NCBI GenBank assembly: GCA_038501195.1
Contig: JBBPUQ010000004.1
Location: 3,610,001-3,674,000 of the forward strand
DNA from: Nemania diffusa
Lineage: Eukaryota; Ascomycota; Sordariomycetes; Xylariales; Xylariaceae
Reading direction: 5' to 3'
DNA length: 64,000 nt
Shown: in pieces, positions 1-12,053 of the stretch
Layout: every line of letters begins with the position of its first letter
Position numbering within the stretch: position 1 is the stretch's first letter
Position numbers and translations under genes: made by a program
Notes under the pieces: generated by a model
Told to the model about the DNA's origin: nothing
Seen by the model: the letters and a program-made list of their open reading frames with translations, nothing else
Databases searched by the model: none

Positions 1-3000
1 TAAAATATTCTATGTTTTTTATATAGTTAATTTTACTAAGATTTAATTTGTTAGTTTTTTGTATTTTTTTTATAAAACTAGCAGTTATTAAACTGAAATA
101 GTTGTAACTTAAGTAAAAGTGTTCTATTTTCAACGTTTTTTTTAAAAGTTGATCGAATTTAATTTAACTAACTTAAATCGTATATTAGTTCATTTTATTT
201 GTTTTAATGCAGCTTTAGCAAATATATATTGTTACTGTTTGTTAAAAGCTAATAATATATTATTGCAGTTAGTACTGTTTTATATTTTCGATTTGAATAT
301 ATTATTATTAGTAAAAAGCTCGTTTATTAAATATAATGTATATATTGAACAAATACTATAATTTTTATTACAGCTATTATTTCGATATAAAACTAGACAA
401 TATAGCGCAAATATATATCGATTGCGCTATATATTTCAAAACTTTAATATTATAACTTGTAATATTTGTTAATGTATTATATATAGTTTAAACTTAATAT
501 TGTTTAACTAATATAATTGCTTTTAATTGTTTGTAGTTGTTTTATTAATGCTTAAAAGTAATATTTTTTAAACGTTTTAAATATAATGTTGCAAAAAAAG
601 TTAATTATTACTGTTTTTTGTATATATTAATATAAGTTATGTTGTAATAAATATAGTATTATATAAAAAAATAGCAACTATTTGTTAAAAAATTTGCAAA
701 GCTGTGTTTATAAATATATAGTTTAATCTAGTGTTTTTTGTTAATATATTTTTAGCTTATATCGATATTGTTTAAGCTTGCTTTAGTTAATTTGAAAGTG
801 TTGCTTTTTAAACTTTTTTAAAATTTTTGCATTATTTAGTTCAAGTTTAAAATAACAGTATCAAATTGTTTTATTAAAGCTTTCGGTTTAAATTGTTTGC
901 TTTTGTTTAAATATTATATTTTATATTTAAAACTAATAATATAAAGTTATTTATTTTATATTGATATTATATGTTTGTAGTAAAAATTAATAAATTTTAT
1001 ATATAAATATACTGTTATAATATTATAAAATAATTATATTTTTATAAAAATCAAAGTTTTTTAATACTGAACTTTTTATTTTAAATTAATACAAATTTAA
1101 ACTGCTTAAATTTTTCAGTGTATATAAAAAATCGGTTTAATTAATATACTAAGTTTTATATATATAATAAAACTTAGTGTTTTATTACAGTATTATATAA
1201 TATAATATTATTATATAAGTATTTTTTATTTTTTGTTTGTTTATTTTTTATTTATAATGTTATTATTTATATATGTTGCTTTTTATAAAATAATTTAGTT
1301 GAAATTTTGTTATAAATAGCTTGTTTAAATATAAACTGTTAATTTTTTAACTTTTTAATAAATGTTTAATTAAAAATCTTTTCTATAAACTTTTTAAAAA
1401 ATTTCTAAGTTTTTTTTGCAACTGCTTGCTTTTTTTTTTTTAAGTTAATATAAATTAGTAGTTGTTTTTTTATATTTAGTTAACTAAAGTTATAATTTAT
1501 TAATATAAAGCAAATAGTTATAGCTAATATTTAAGTAGAAGTAATTAGTATAAGCGCTATTAAGTTTATTGCTGTTAAAAATAATATATTTATTATTTGA
1601 GCCAAAAGATTTACTATGTATATATTGTGTATATGTTTTTTTTGCTACATTTTTAATAAATAAGTAATATGTAATAGCAGTATAACGTTTTTAAGTATTT
1701 TTTTTATATTTGATTTTTTAGTATTTTCGGTTTGATATAATAACTTTAAAATTGTAATAACATATAAATGTTTGTAATAAATTATATTAGCTTAATATAA
1801 TATAAAATGTACCGAAAAATTATATAAAAATTATGTTTAAAAAATAACAGATTTAGTTGTATATATATTAACAAAGCTTTTTAACAATAAAAAAAGTTTG
1901 TTTTTTAATATTATTAGCTAATATATATGTAATAAGTAAAATAAACAAAAATATATCATTAATTTTAAAGTTTAAAAATAATCGAAAAAATATAATAATA
2001 ACTAAAACAAAAAATTAACAATATATAAATAATAAAAAAAAAATAAATAAAATAAAATATAACAAAAATATATAAAAAGAAATTTTTATAAAATATAAAA
2101 AAGTCGAAAAGTATAAAAAGTAAAAATAAATAGTTTAAATATTAATAAGTTAATAAATAAAAAACTATATTAATTAGTTAATATTTAAATTAATTATATA
2201 TTTTAATGTTATTTTATATATTTTTATACTTTTGTAAGCTTTAATAATATTATATTATTAACTGTATATTTAATTAAGTTTAATTTTAATAAACTATTTA
2301 TATATTTTATACAATATAATTAAAATTATTGCAATTTTATATAGCAAAAAAAAAACAATATATTAAAAATTAAAAAATAAAATATATTGCTTAATAGTAT
2401 TATTTTTGCTTTAATTAACTATATTTTAATTTTTTAAATGTTTTGCTATATAATATATTAATAAAACAATTGAAATATTATATAGTAATACTATTGCAGT
2501 TATAGTATAAATAATATATTTATATAAATTTATATTTTTATTAATAATATAAATTTATTTTTAAAAGTTTTAATTAAAAAATATATTAACTAAATTTTTC
2601 AGTTTTAATAAAAATATATATATTGTTTAATTAAATTATATTTATATTACTTAAAATATTTTTAAGTTTTTAAAACTGTTAATAATTAAAAATAATATTT
2701 TTAAAAATATTAAAATAATATTTATTAATATAATATATTGTAGTTATTACAAAATATATTTACTAGTAAGTTAAAATAAGTTTATATAATATAAAAAAGT
2801 TTTAAGTTTTTTAAAAAGTCAGCTATTAAAGTCGATACTACTAAAAATATAAAAATAATATTTGTTAATATAAAATATTGTTGCTACTACTTAATATATT
2901 TACTAACAAGTTAAAATATATTTATATAGTATAAAGTTAATTAAAATAGCTAAAAATATTTGTAGTTAAAATTAATATTGTTAAAAATATAAAAATAATA

Positions 3001-3395
3001 TTTGTTAATATAAAATATAGTTGCAGCTAATAAATACATTTATTAGCAAATTAAAAACTGCTTATACAATTTAAAACGAATTAAAATATCCAAAAATATC
3101 TACAGTTGTTTTTAATGCTATTAAAAATATAAAAATAAAATTTATTTATATAAAATTATATAGCAACTATAGCAATTATAGCAAATAAAATAAAATTAAT
3201 AAAAAAATAAAGTATACAAACTATATAAAACTAATATATTTATAAATTATATATAACAAATTTAATTTAAAAAAACTGCATTTAATTTATATAGCTATTT
3301 TAAAATATAATTGAATCAATTATATATGTGTTAATTTATATAAAAGTTTAAATAAATTATTGCTAGATTAAAAAAATAATTGTAAAAAGTTAAGT
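1..3395. other. Extremely AT-rich gene-free block
   Basis: Lines counted by eye run at roughly 10-20% G+C, against about 45% immediately after position 3,400, so the edge is sharp. No reading frame here looks like a protein: the few open frames are short and composed mainly of Ile, Leu, Asn, Lys, Tyr and Phe. Blocks like this in ascomycetes are usually relics of transposons mutated by repeat-induced point mutation (RIP), and they are common at centromeres and subtelomeres. That origin is inferred. I saw no telomeric repeat and no recognisable transposon protein. Confidence 0.85.
2703..3262 (+). repeat. Diverged 140-bp tandem repeat, four copies
   Basis: A recognisable start motif (five As, TAT, four or five As, TAATATTT) recurs at 2703, 2843, 2983 and 3123, exactly 140 bases apart. 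Copies 2 and 3 share almost the whole first 36 bases. Similarity continues weakly through each unit, for example TTTACTAGTAAGTTAAAAT, TTTACTAACAAGTTAAAAT and TTTATTAGCAAATTAAAAA at the same offset. The fourth copy is the most degraded. The array abuts the right edge of the AT-rich block. Satellite-like or transposon-internal origin cannot be told apart from the sequence alone. Confidence 0.7.
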
Positions 3396-6300
3396 TGCAA
3401 GTTTGATTTAGGAAAAAGGGTGGAAAAAGAAAGTAGGCCCTAGTGGTGTCGGCGTAGTTACTAAATTGAATTATGAGACAGTAAGCCCTGTGGGCGACCG
3501 TACATCCTCTCTCTTTCCCGCGCAGGGAGTGTACTGATTGGGGATAGCATGGCATTACATACTAGACAATCTAGGTAGTAGTGTGTGCACATTACTTGCC
3601 TGGCAGCCCAGACCAGCAAACTAACAATCTACTACTGTAGAAAAGGGGCCACAGTGTTTGCCTTTTGCGCTACGGTCTCCAGTGTGCACAGGTCCCTACC
3701 AACCATTGCCGTGCTTGTATGTAGACTGGATTCAACGCCCCCGGAAAGAGGCATGTTGGACGAGAACGACTCGCTGCAGAACAGAATACCTGAGGTACTG
3801 TCTGTGGTGGTGGAGCGTCGATCCACACAGATGACTTATGTACATAGGTAGGTAAGTAAGTAGGTATGTATCTACAAGGGATTTAGACTACCATGTAGGA
3901 ATACATATACATACATACGTACTTACGCCTCTAGGACATGAATTAACATCTACCTACCTGTATGTGCACACTCTCTCCACAACATTACAGGGCTATGCAG
4001 CGAGAAAGCTTCGTTTTCGTGAAGAGAATAGGTAGCGGCAAGATAGTGCATGTGGGCTGCATCGACACGAGCTGCCATATGTATAGTTAGACAATTATAA
4101 GAATAGATACGATGGATCAGATGTCAGCAGAAGGCAAACCTAACACGCAAACAATTGGCTTTCTCGAAAACGGCAATAAGCACGAGAACCTTAACTTGGT
4201 CAGCCTCTCATCTTATTCCAACAGGACTATTTACACATACTATGTACACTAGACCAGTACCGTTTAAGCTCGACGCTGAAACTACACAACACGTGTTGGT
4301 AAGTTTGACTGACACCTGTCCCTAGAAGTATATACCGGGTAAGTATAGTTGTAAATTAAATTTCTAGAAGGTTTCTAGGATCTTTATGAGTTCGCTACTA
4401 CGTTTGAGTTTGGGGTCACGTACGAAAGTATTTTAGATAAGTACATAGATATCCTCACTTCGATAGTAAATCTATATTCTGTATAATCTTCAGATTGGGA
4501 TGGAATGTTGCCGGGCTGAATACGAGACCAGATCGTGGGGATGTTTTTCTTTTCGTTCATGTTTCCTTGCTCAAAACAGCCGAACAAATGCCTAGTGTAT
4601 ACCTCCATCCTATATGTATACCTATGCATATATTGATGATAGGAAAAATAGGTATGTAGTGTCGGTATCTACACCAAAGGAGCCAATCTTTTATTAATGT
4701 TCGGATCGGTCTTCCGTATTGATATCGCGTACATGGCTGCTGTGCTTCGATTCTTCTCCCACGAGTTAGATTGCATATAAAATTCCGTTTCGATTTGTTT
4801 GCCAGACCACGTAATGCCGTGCCTCGCATGCGTAGGTATGACGCACGAAGTTGATGGTTCAACGACAAGACGTTTTCTGTCTTGCCAATGTCATGAGATG
4901 GTACCTAGTCAGTAGTAAGAGACGGTTACGCGTCCGCTTGGATATACCCAGTCGTTCGTGGTATGAGATCGACTGAAGGGTCTCCACGCGTCTATTAGTG
5001 CTTAGGTATAGTGACTGTTGGGAGCAGTTTATAGTGAGTGGCGTCCGCCAACTTGGAGTTTCCGGGAGTACGGCATCTGGGCACTGTGCTATTGGACCGC
5101 CTGACTAGGATTCCAGTACATATGTACATACATGCATACATGTATGTATCTACTGTACTACTGTACTGTAGGTAAGGATTGTAGGCTATTTGCCTCCCGA
5201 ATATTGAATGACCTTGTTCTAGGCGCGCGTGTGTTATACCTACATATACATATGCTACGCATAACATACTGCGTAGATAGCTAGGGATGCGGAAGGAGAC
5301 AGAGAATATGGCAAAAGCGAGCCATTTAATGTTGGATGGCGCCATGGCCTGATAATGCGAATTTCACCAAGCGCTCTTCTTTAGATACATACCTACGTAC
5401 TGTAGAAAATGTAGCGACATCGAGTCGCCAAGTCCTGACAGGGGTCAAGTGCATGTAGAGGCTGGGGTCCCGATGACGTCGAATCCTTTTCGATTCTTCT
5501 TTTATATCCAGGCCAATGGATTTCTGAGGTAGGGGTTGTTTATTAAAAATCATGCAATCGAGCTTCGTAACCACAAAGCCGATGCGGTTAGCACAACAAA
5601 TGTTTTCAAGATGCGAATAAAGGTCGCAGAGGCCAAATATGCGAAAACAAAATATCTACTTAAATAGAAAAAGCAACCTATAAGCCATTCACCTTTCAAC
5701 AATTGGCCCATCTGATTTCTTACAGGTATGCTATGTCGTGTAGGTACAGTAAAGCACAGCATATGCCGTGCCTACTTACAGTACTATCGGTGGGTAATAA
5801 TCTTACTTGTCTCCATGAATTCATACCTAGATACTGCAGGTGGGCAGAGCGAGTGAGGGGATTTAATTCATCCTATATTCGGCTTCTTATTATAACAATA
5901 ACCTTACTACTTAGGCGCGCTTTCCCTCTACATATAGTAGTGTAAAAATTCAATGTCAATAATCTAAACTCGAGGTCGCTAGCCAGCATTGTTTAACTAC
6001 CTAACCTAGTGCACCGCCTATAGCATACAGTGCATTACACCATAACCCATCTACCATAGCCTCTAAGTCTAAACCTAATCCACGACAGCTTAATGACGAT
6101 TAAAATAAGACGGCTGGAACTACCAGGATGTTGGCGTGATAAGGTTCAACTAATCTACGACGTAGATAGTAAACCAGGGAAGATGCCAGAAAAACGAGCA
6201 GCGGTGTCGTTAAATCGGTCATATCAAATACCATTATAGATTAATCTTATTTATCCTCTCTCGATGCTCTAAGGCCGTATCTTGTTCCGACACTAATAGC

Positions 6301-9048
6301 CGATTGGCATGTGAATTTCCTTACGCAGAGGTTCTCGGCATCAAAAAGGAAGGGCCTCCTCCCAGGTAGGCATCGGGCGTGGACAATATTCGGCTATATC
6401 CGGAGATAGGTTGTACATTGGCGTAGGTATTCCACGCCCAATAAGCAAGAGGAATCCCGATACTGTGGTGTGGTGTACCGATTCAATCTTCTTCCTAGAA
6501 TCATGTTGAAAATGGCATAAGCCGTCTCTTATAATATATAGTCACCTACTGTGCATATGTAATTAGTGGACTAACTTGCCCTGTCTATGCACAGTACCTA
6601 CTGTATGTACACGTAATACTAATGGCTCAGTATTCGCAATATCTACCAGATTAGTCGGCCAGACTCTCGCTCGTATGTATTTTCTTTCGTCATCGACCTC
6701 AGTGTATCGACAGTACAGACCTTATGTACTTACAGTGATGGATTGTGCCGAATGCCCAGAATACCTAACACTGCCGACTACCTAGTTCGGGAAGATAGTG
6801 TCCGTTTTCAACGCGAACTATCTACTACTATCGTACGTACTGTGATTACCTTGTAGTTCATATTGTCCGCTTCTACGGACTACCACCAACATACCTACTC
6901 ATACACACCCTATCGTGGCGGGTATGTACTATCCGTGGAGAACACGTGTCCCATGGATGCACTTCTTTCCCTCTCGGGGCAGGTCGTCCAGGCCAGAAAA
7001 GGGCTTGCGATCAGCGCCGCTGGTGTTTTGGATTTGAAACATCCGCATACTACACTACTTACACAGGCATGCAGCACCGGGGCATCACTATCGACGGCCA
7101 GCTACAGTAGACTTTGGCACTAATTAGGTAAGTCGCACAGCAAACGATCAACGCTCTCTCCCTTAGGTACAACGCCCTTACAGAACACAGTACCTACCTA
7201 CCTAGTGCGTAGATGCTGTACATACATACGTCTGTGTACGCCGCGGCAGGAGCATTCCTTGCCGAGCCTACTCTGCATTTCTTGTCTGCGTGCTAGCGAT
7301 CCCGCAGCGGCCAACTTGGCCAATAGGGATCCCCTACAGTCCTAGACAGGGTGGCTATCGCCATTTTACTCCGTACCTCAGATAGCCTATTCTCTCCTCT
7401 ACCCATCCAACAATCAGAGGTTTGTTCGTTCGTCACAAGCGGTCAGCACCGCTCGGGATACACACACTACCTAGATACACAGCACCAGGCAGAACCAGGC
7501 TCTGACCAGGTACAGAGTAGATGGGTTGGTACTCCTATTTCGGGTCATTCCACACTCCACTGATCAGCAATGGCTGTAACCCATCAAACCATGCCCTCCA
7601 CATCCCGGCTCTCGTCCGTGTCGACTATATTAGGGATATCAGAATAAGGGTACGAGCGTGCCCGAGCAAGCAAACCCCAAACAACGCCGATTGCTGACGA
7701 TCTCGCCTATTTTGTCCATTTTCTTCTATTCTTTCGTCCTCTTCCTCTTTCTATCTTCGAAAGTTCTTCCGTGTTTGCATGTCGACGGGACGGCCACTTA
7801 CTTTATCCTTCCGGAGTAAACGCCCGTACTCCGAGATCCCACTGTCGTAACCCGGTGCTTTCGTGTACCTACCTGCGGAGCTCCAACTTCCCCCCGGTCC
7901 CCAAGACTTTTTCTACTGCACGGTGACAGGGTTTCAGAGACCTTCATACATGTTTGTCGTGCGATAGATCAGTTACTTGGCTGATATGGAAGTGACACAA
8001 CGGAGCAGGAGTTTTCCAAAAGGCAGCCTCACTCTACAAGTCGAAAGTCTATTGACCTTCCGGGGGCGCATTTCATGCCTGTCTGTCGCAAGTTAATCGA
8101 CCCGACATAGCCATCATTAGAATACCGCCCCTAATTTCCTCCGAGAGAACCAACAGCTCCCGCTTCTCCATACAAGTTGCATTTTCTTTCTACCATATGA
8201 TCTATCCGAGTCCCTGGGCCAGTAATCATCCTAGAGGCTGAAACATGTTGTTTATTATTAGGATATCAGTAGGTATCTCAACATTGGCTCAGGTATTGTT
8301 CGACTGCTCCCTCTCATGGCTGACGTAACCCCTATCAAATAGGTAGCCTGCAGCTGCATTCATGTATCAGCGTTGTCGTAAGTAGCACAGTAATCAGTGA
8401 CTAAACTCCCTCGCCTATATTTATAGACGTAGTGCGTGTATGTAAGACACGCTCCTATGAGAACACGGTAAATTCAGGGTGATTGCTATCCAGTACCTAC
8501 ATATTTCACGTGCAGCCGAAACCTCACATCCGCAATCTGTACATCTGCAGCAAGGTATTGTATAAATTCTATCCAGAGTAACATTATCAACTCATATTTC
8601 TCATTGCGAGACTTGAGGTAAGGATTTTCTAGCGACCTCGCCCAATTGCAGGCCTCTACTCTGCCTCTTCTATAATGACAAATTTGCCAACCAGCGAAGA
8701 ACGCTTGTAGGTAGGTGTAGGATGTAGGAATGCGACTCCCATCAAGCGAGAGGAAGTGAGAAAGGGAACCAATATAGTATACCAACTATCTAAAAAGAAG
8801 AAATCTAGACCGCTGATTACCTAAGTTCTACAAGCTACAATTTGCTTGTTGCTGTGACCAAGTCTTCGTAATGTACGCCTTTGCTTGGATATGTTGGTGA
8901 AGCATAATAGCTGGGGTATTCATAACAAGTTACAAGATATATACAGCTGAACGCAGCGATACAACTGCCGTTTCGTATTCCACATATGTGCTTTTCCTAG
9001 CAAGGTCCCCTTAGCCATGGCTGAAAATCCAACTCAGCTCTCGAAGCC
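3396..9048. other. 5.6-kb intergenic region, no supported gene
   Basis: Composition is normal, but no frame has coding character. Open frames are under 120 codons, overlap on both strands and are rich in residues produced by TAC/CTA repeats. The stretch carries many runs of TAGGTA, TACCTA and GTATGTA, for example 3841-3875, 5100-5160 and 7190-7205. I see no RNA gene. A lineage-specific or multi-exon gene could be missed here. Confidence 0.6.
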
Positions 9049-10776
9049 TCAAAGATGAGCCTTCAGCCCCGGCGCATCTGCCACCTCCAACAGCGACTTC
9101 ATAGTCTCGATCCAGCCCTGCACATTCCCCTCGTCGATGAAGTTCCCATCGAAGCTGACCCCCACAGTGACCACCCCGTCCTCACTCCAAGTGCCAACGA
9201 GGAACTCGGTGTCCCGCACCCGCACCCCGGACTGCAGGCCCTCGACGCTGGCAATGACGCCGTCGGCGCCGGGGTCGGCGTCAAGATCGAACCGCGCGGT
9301 CGACCAGTCGACTCGCCCGACGCTGCTCACGCCGCACGTGGCGCTGCTGACGGTCCAGACCGGGACCTCGTAGGCGCCCTGCGGCGGCGGCACCGCGCCC
9401 CTGAGGTGCGGCGGCAGGATGCTGCGCAGCTTCTCCACGCCGTCGATGTAGTTGGACGCGAGGAGCCTTCCCGCGCCATTGATGCCCATGTGCGCCACGG
9501 CGTCCGCTACGCTACTGCGCAGGTCGCGCTTCTGGAACGCCGCGAGTTGGCGCGTCGCCTGGCGGGCCAGTAGGCGGAACCTGGCCTCGAGGGGCAGGCG
9601 TGAAGGCAGGAAGGGTAGGACGATGCCCTTGTTGAAGGCCAGCATCACGCTCTCGAGGAGGCCCCTCGCGCCGAAGAACGGGCGCGGGTTCAGCGGGAAG
9701 CTGCCCACGAACGGGCGGCGGGCCGCGTCGTCGGCGTCGTCGGGGTGGCGCGCCTCGTGGGCGGCCATCATGGCGAGGCCGACGAGGACGAAGCCGCCGG
9801 CGCCGATGCTGGCCTTGGCCTCCTTGCAGAGGCGGTACAGGCGCCGGCTCGCGGCCGGCGAGAGCTGGAAGCGGACGAAGAAGGTGTTGAGGGGAGGCGT
9901 CTCGGAGTAGTCCAGGACGTTCGGGTATTTGGGGGCGAACGGCCTCGCCTTGGATAATGGCGTGGTCCTGTGCAGGGGATTCGGGAAGGCCGGGGGCATG
10001 GGCTTCTTGACGTGCCGCAGGACGATCGTGATCGCCCAGAACCACCTCTCTCGAGCCTTCGTGGGGGCCACTGGAGCATATAGGTCCTCCTGAGCTGGGG
10101 TGAGACATGCTTGTATCGACTCTGGCGAAATGGCCGTCTCGATGCTCTGGCGGATTTGCTTCGTTGGCATATTCATAATCCGTGTGAAATCAGCCATCCA
10201 GCTCATAGACGACAAGCCGTCCGTGATTTCGTGCGCCATCACGAAGAGAAATTGTAACTTTCGTCGCGTGTCACTCTCCGCCTCCTCCATCGGGAACACA
10301 AATACTCGAGCCAGGGCTTCGCTCGGCTTGACGATGCGCGCGACATTCTGCGCGTGGATGTAGAAATCACCCGCATCCGACACGCCGTCAACAGCCTTAT
10401 CCAGGAACCGCAGAGCCAGGCCCGCGTCCTGTATCGCGGCATCTACCGTAGCAGGGATTCCCACCGAAAACCAGGGCTCGACCTCGAGAGTGCGCAGCTC
10501 GGCCTTAGCCCCCAGCAGGCAATGCCGGAGTCGCAGGAGGGTGAACGCGAGCTGGATATGGTACCGCAGTTCTTTCTCTAACAATCGGGTCGACACCCCT
10601 ATAGTTAGGAGAGCGTTGACGTCGGCCCTGCCCCCAAAGTAGCGGCCGTCGGAGTCGAATCTGGTTTCGACCAAGCCGCACGGCCTGTAGAAGCCATTCC
10701 CGTCCCTAGCCCAGGCGTGATACCCCTTTCCGTACTGATCTAGCCAGTGCCGAGCACCATGGCGGGCCTCGCCCAT
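9049..10776 (-). CDS. Stand-alone HxxxD acyltransferase (condensation/BAHD-like fold)
   Basis: Single-exon protein of 575 aa. Residues 182-187 read HEITDG, the HxxxDG catalytic motif of CoA-dependent acyltransferases and condensation domains, in which the His deprotonates the acceptor hydroxyl or amine. A hydrophobic strand (residues 177-181) precedes it, as usual. A C-terminal VSFDGNFIDEG segment resembles the conserved strand and turn near the acyl channel. Length suits a free-standing enzyme of the fungal alcohol or trichothecene acetyltransferase type (Tri3-like) rather than a domain of a larger synthetase, and no other domain is attached. No signal peptide or membrane segment is seen. 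The ATG at 10776 is preceded by a 17-base A run in the sense strand. No PKS, NRPS or P450 gene lies nearby, so acceptor and donor are unknown. It could instead be a member of an uncharacterised fungal acyltransferase family. Confidence 0.8.
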   Translation of the reverse strand: MGEARHGARHWLDQYGKGYHAWARDGNGFYRPCGLVETRFDSDGRYFGGRADVNALLTIGVSTRLLEKELRYHIQLAFTLLRLRHCLLGAKAELRTLEVEPWFSVGIPATVDAAIQDAGLALRFLDKAVDGVSDAGDFYIHAQNVARIVKPSEALARVFVFPMEEAESDTRRKLQFLFVMAHEITDGLSSMSWMADFTRIMNMPTKQIRQSIETAISPESIQACLTPAQEDLYAPVAPTKARERWFWAITIVLRHVKKPMPPAFPNPLHRTTPLSKARPFAPKYPNVLDYSETPPLNTFFVRFQLSPAASRRLYRLCKEAKASIGAGGFVLVGLAMMAAHEARHPDDADDAARRPFVGSFPLNPRPFFGARGLLESVMLAFNKGIVLPFLPSRLPLEARFRLLARQATRQLAAFQKRDLRSSVADAVAHMGINGAGRLLASNYIDGVEKLRSILPPHLRGAVPPPQGAYEVPVWTVSSATCGVSSVGRVDWSTARFDLDADPGADGVIASVEGLQSGVRVRDTEFLVGTWSEDGVVTVGVSFDGNFIDEGNVQGWIETMKSLLEVADAPGLKAHL

Positions 10777-10778
10777 TG

Positions 10779-10795
10779 TTTTTTTTTTTTTTTTT
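10779..10795 (-). repeat. A17 homopolymer in the leader of the acyltransferase gene
   Basis: Seventeen consecutive T on the plus strand give an A17 tract ending three bases before the start codon of the acyltransferase. It is either an unstable microsatellite or part of the 5' leader. Confidence 0.9.
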
Positions 10796-12053
10796 GTTTA
10801 GAGAGCGCAGGCTTTGTTGTAAAGCACACTCTCAGAAGGTCGGCAACATAACATAAACATCCGAAGTTAGGAACCAAATTCCCCGATAGTGAGTGCTAGG
10901 TCCGAAAGAAAACGATTGGAGTATATCTAGACGTCTAAAGTGCAGGCTTTGTATGACAATTGCGAGCCAAACTACTCCGTGGAAGACTTATAAACGGGAT
11001 CTCCATTGTGGATCGGCTGTCTACTTCCTACCGGCTTCGGGACCAAGGTAGGAAAGGCTCCAAAATTAACCTTTCTGGCCCGGCGGTATACCACGGCCAA
11101 GATGCTATACGATATTGGCAATGCCGGGCTAGACTGCGCTGTGCCGTACTAGATGGGCTAGACAGGGATGGAAGCGGGCATAGAGGAGTGGAACATGCGC
11201 CTTACCATTGATGCCCGGTAGATCGTAGCATCACGTCCTACATCGGCCCACCAACAACGGAGGCATGTTTTCAATTCGACAAAACCATCGGTAGTACCTC
11301 ATTGCAGACAAGCATCCCACCGTGACCGCAAAAAATGGCAGCCACATTTACTCTATTTGGACCCTAATTGGACCTGAGATGTAGCGGGCTTGAAAGGAAT
11401 AGTCTCATACCCACAGATAGGCACGAATTCCAACCTTGCTACATATGCGTAGCTATGATCAAGTAGATAGTGCAGGGCTTATTAGGGTGATATTGATGTT
11501 GCAGAAGACGAAAGGTTGGAGAAAGACTATGGAATAGCTGTGAGGGGTCACTGATCGATATACACTGTATCTCGTACCTTCACCTACAGTAAGTAGTGTT
11601 AACATACTGAAGATGAAATCGTAAGAGTATGAGTTAGTTATTATGCTTTTCCTTTTTTTCCTTTATGGACTCCGAATTAAGTTCAGGTTACCTAAGCTCA
11701 TATTTTGCATACTCGCCTGTCTAAGCTACCTACCTACCTAGGTAATAAAGACATCGTAGAATACACCATAGAGATTGTCTCCTTGTTGTTGGGTCTTCCC
11801 CAAAGAAAGGCAACGTTGACCAGTCTAAAATCCAATGCGAGAAAGGCATGTTATATAATATTGGACTATTGAGGTCCAAAAAGTTAGATGTGCATTCCGC
11901 CATTTCTTGCGATAATGTAATTCCGATATACTACATGAGGCCATTGATATCGCTAAGAGCATTTTTTGCTTATGTGTCAAGAAGCCCTACTTTGATTAGA
12001 TCCAAGGTGCCTTCAAACGGCCGAGGCTCTTGATGTTTAGCTTATGCTAGCTT
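10796..12053. other. Intergenic, nothing recognised
   Basis: Upstream of the acyltransferase and downstream of HMG-CoA lyase, both on the minus strand. Short overlapping frames without coding character. A TACCTACCTACCTAGGTA cluster lies near 11,726-11,745. Confidence 0.6.

Noticed and set aside
149..361. 70-codon open frame in the AT-rich block
   Set aside because: Composition is what random AT-rich DNA gives (Ile, Leu, Asn, Tyr, Phe); no conserved pattern.
4384..5762. Series of overlapping minus-strand frames of 70-116 codons
   Set aside because: They overlap each other, contain repeat-derived Tyr/Ile/Val/Met runs and show no domain or splice pattern.
9055..9910. Long plus-strand frames opposite the acyltransferase
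   Set aside because: Shadows of a GC-rich gene; Arg/Pro/Ala-rich with no family pattern.
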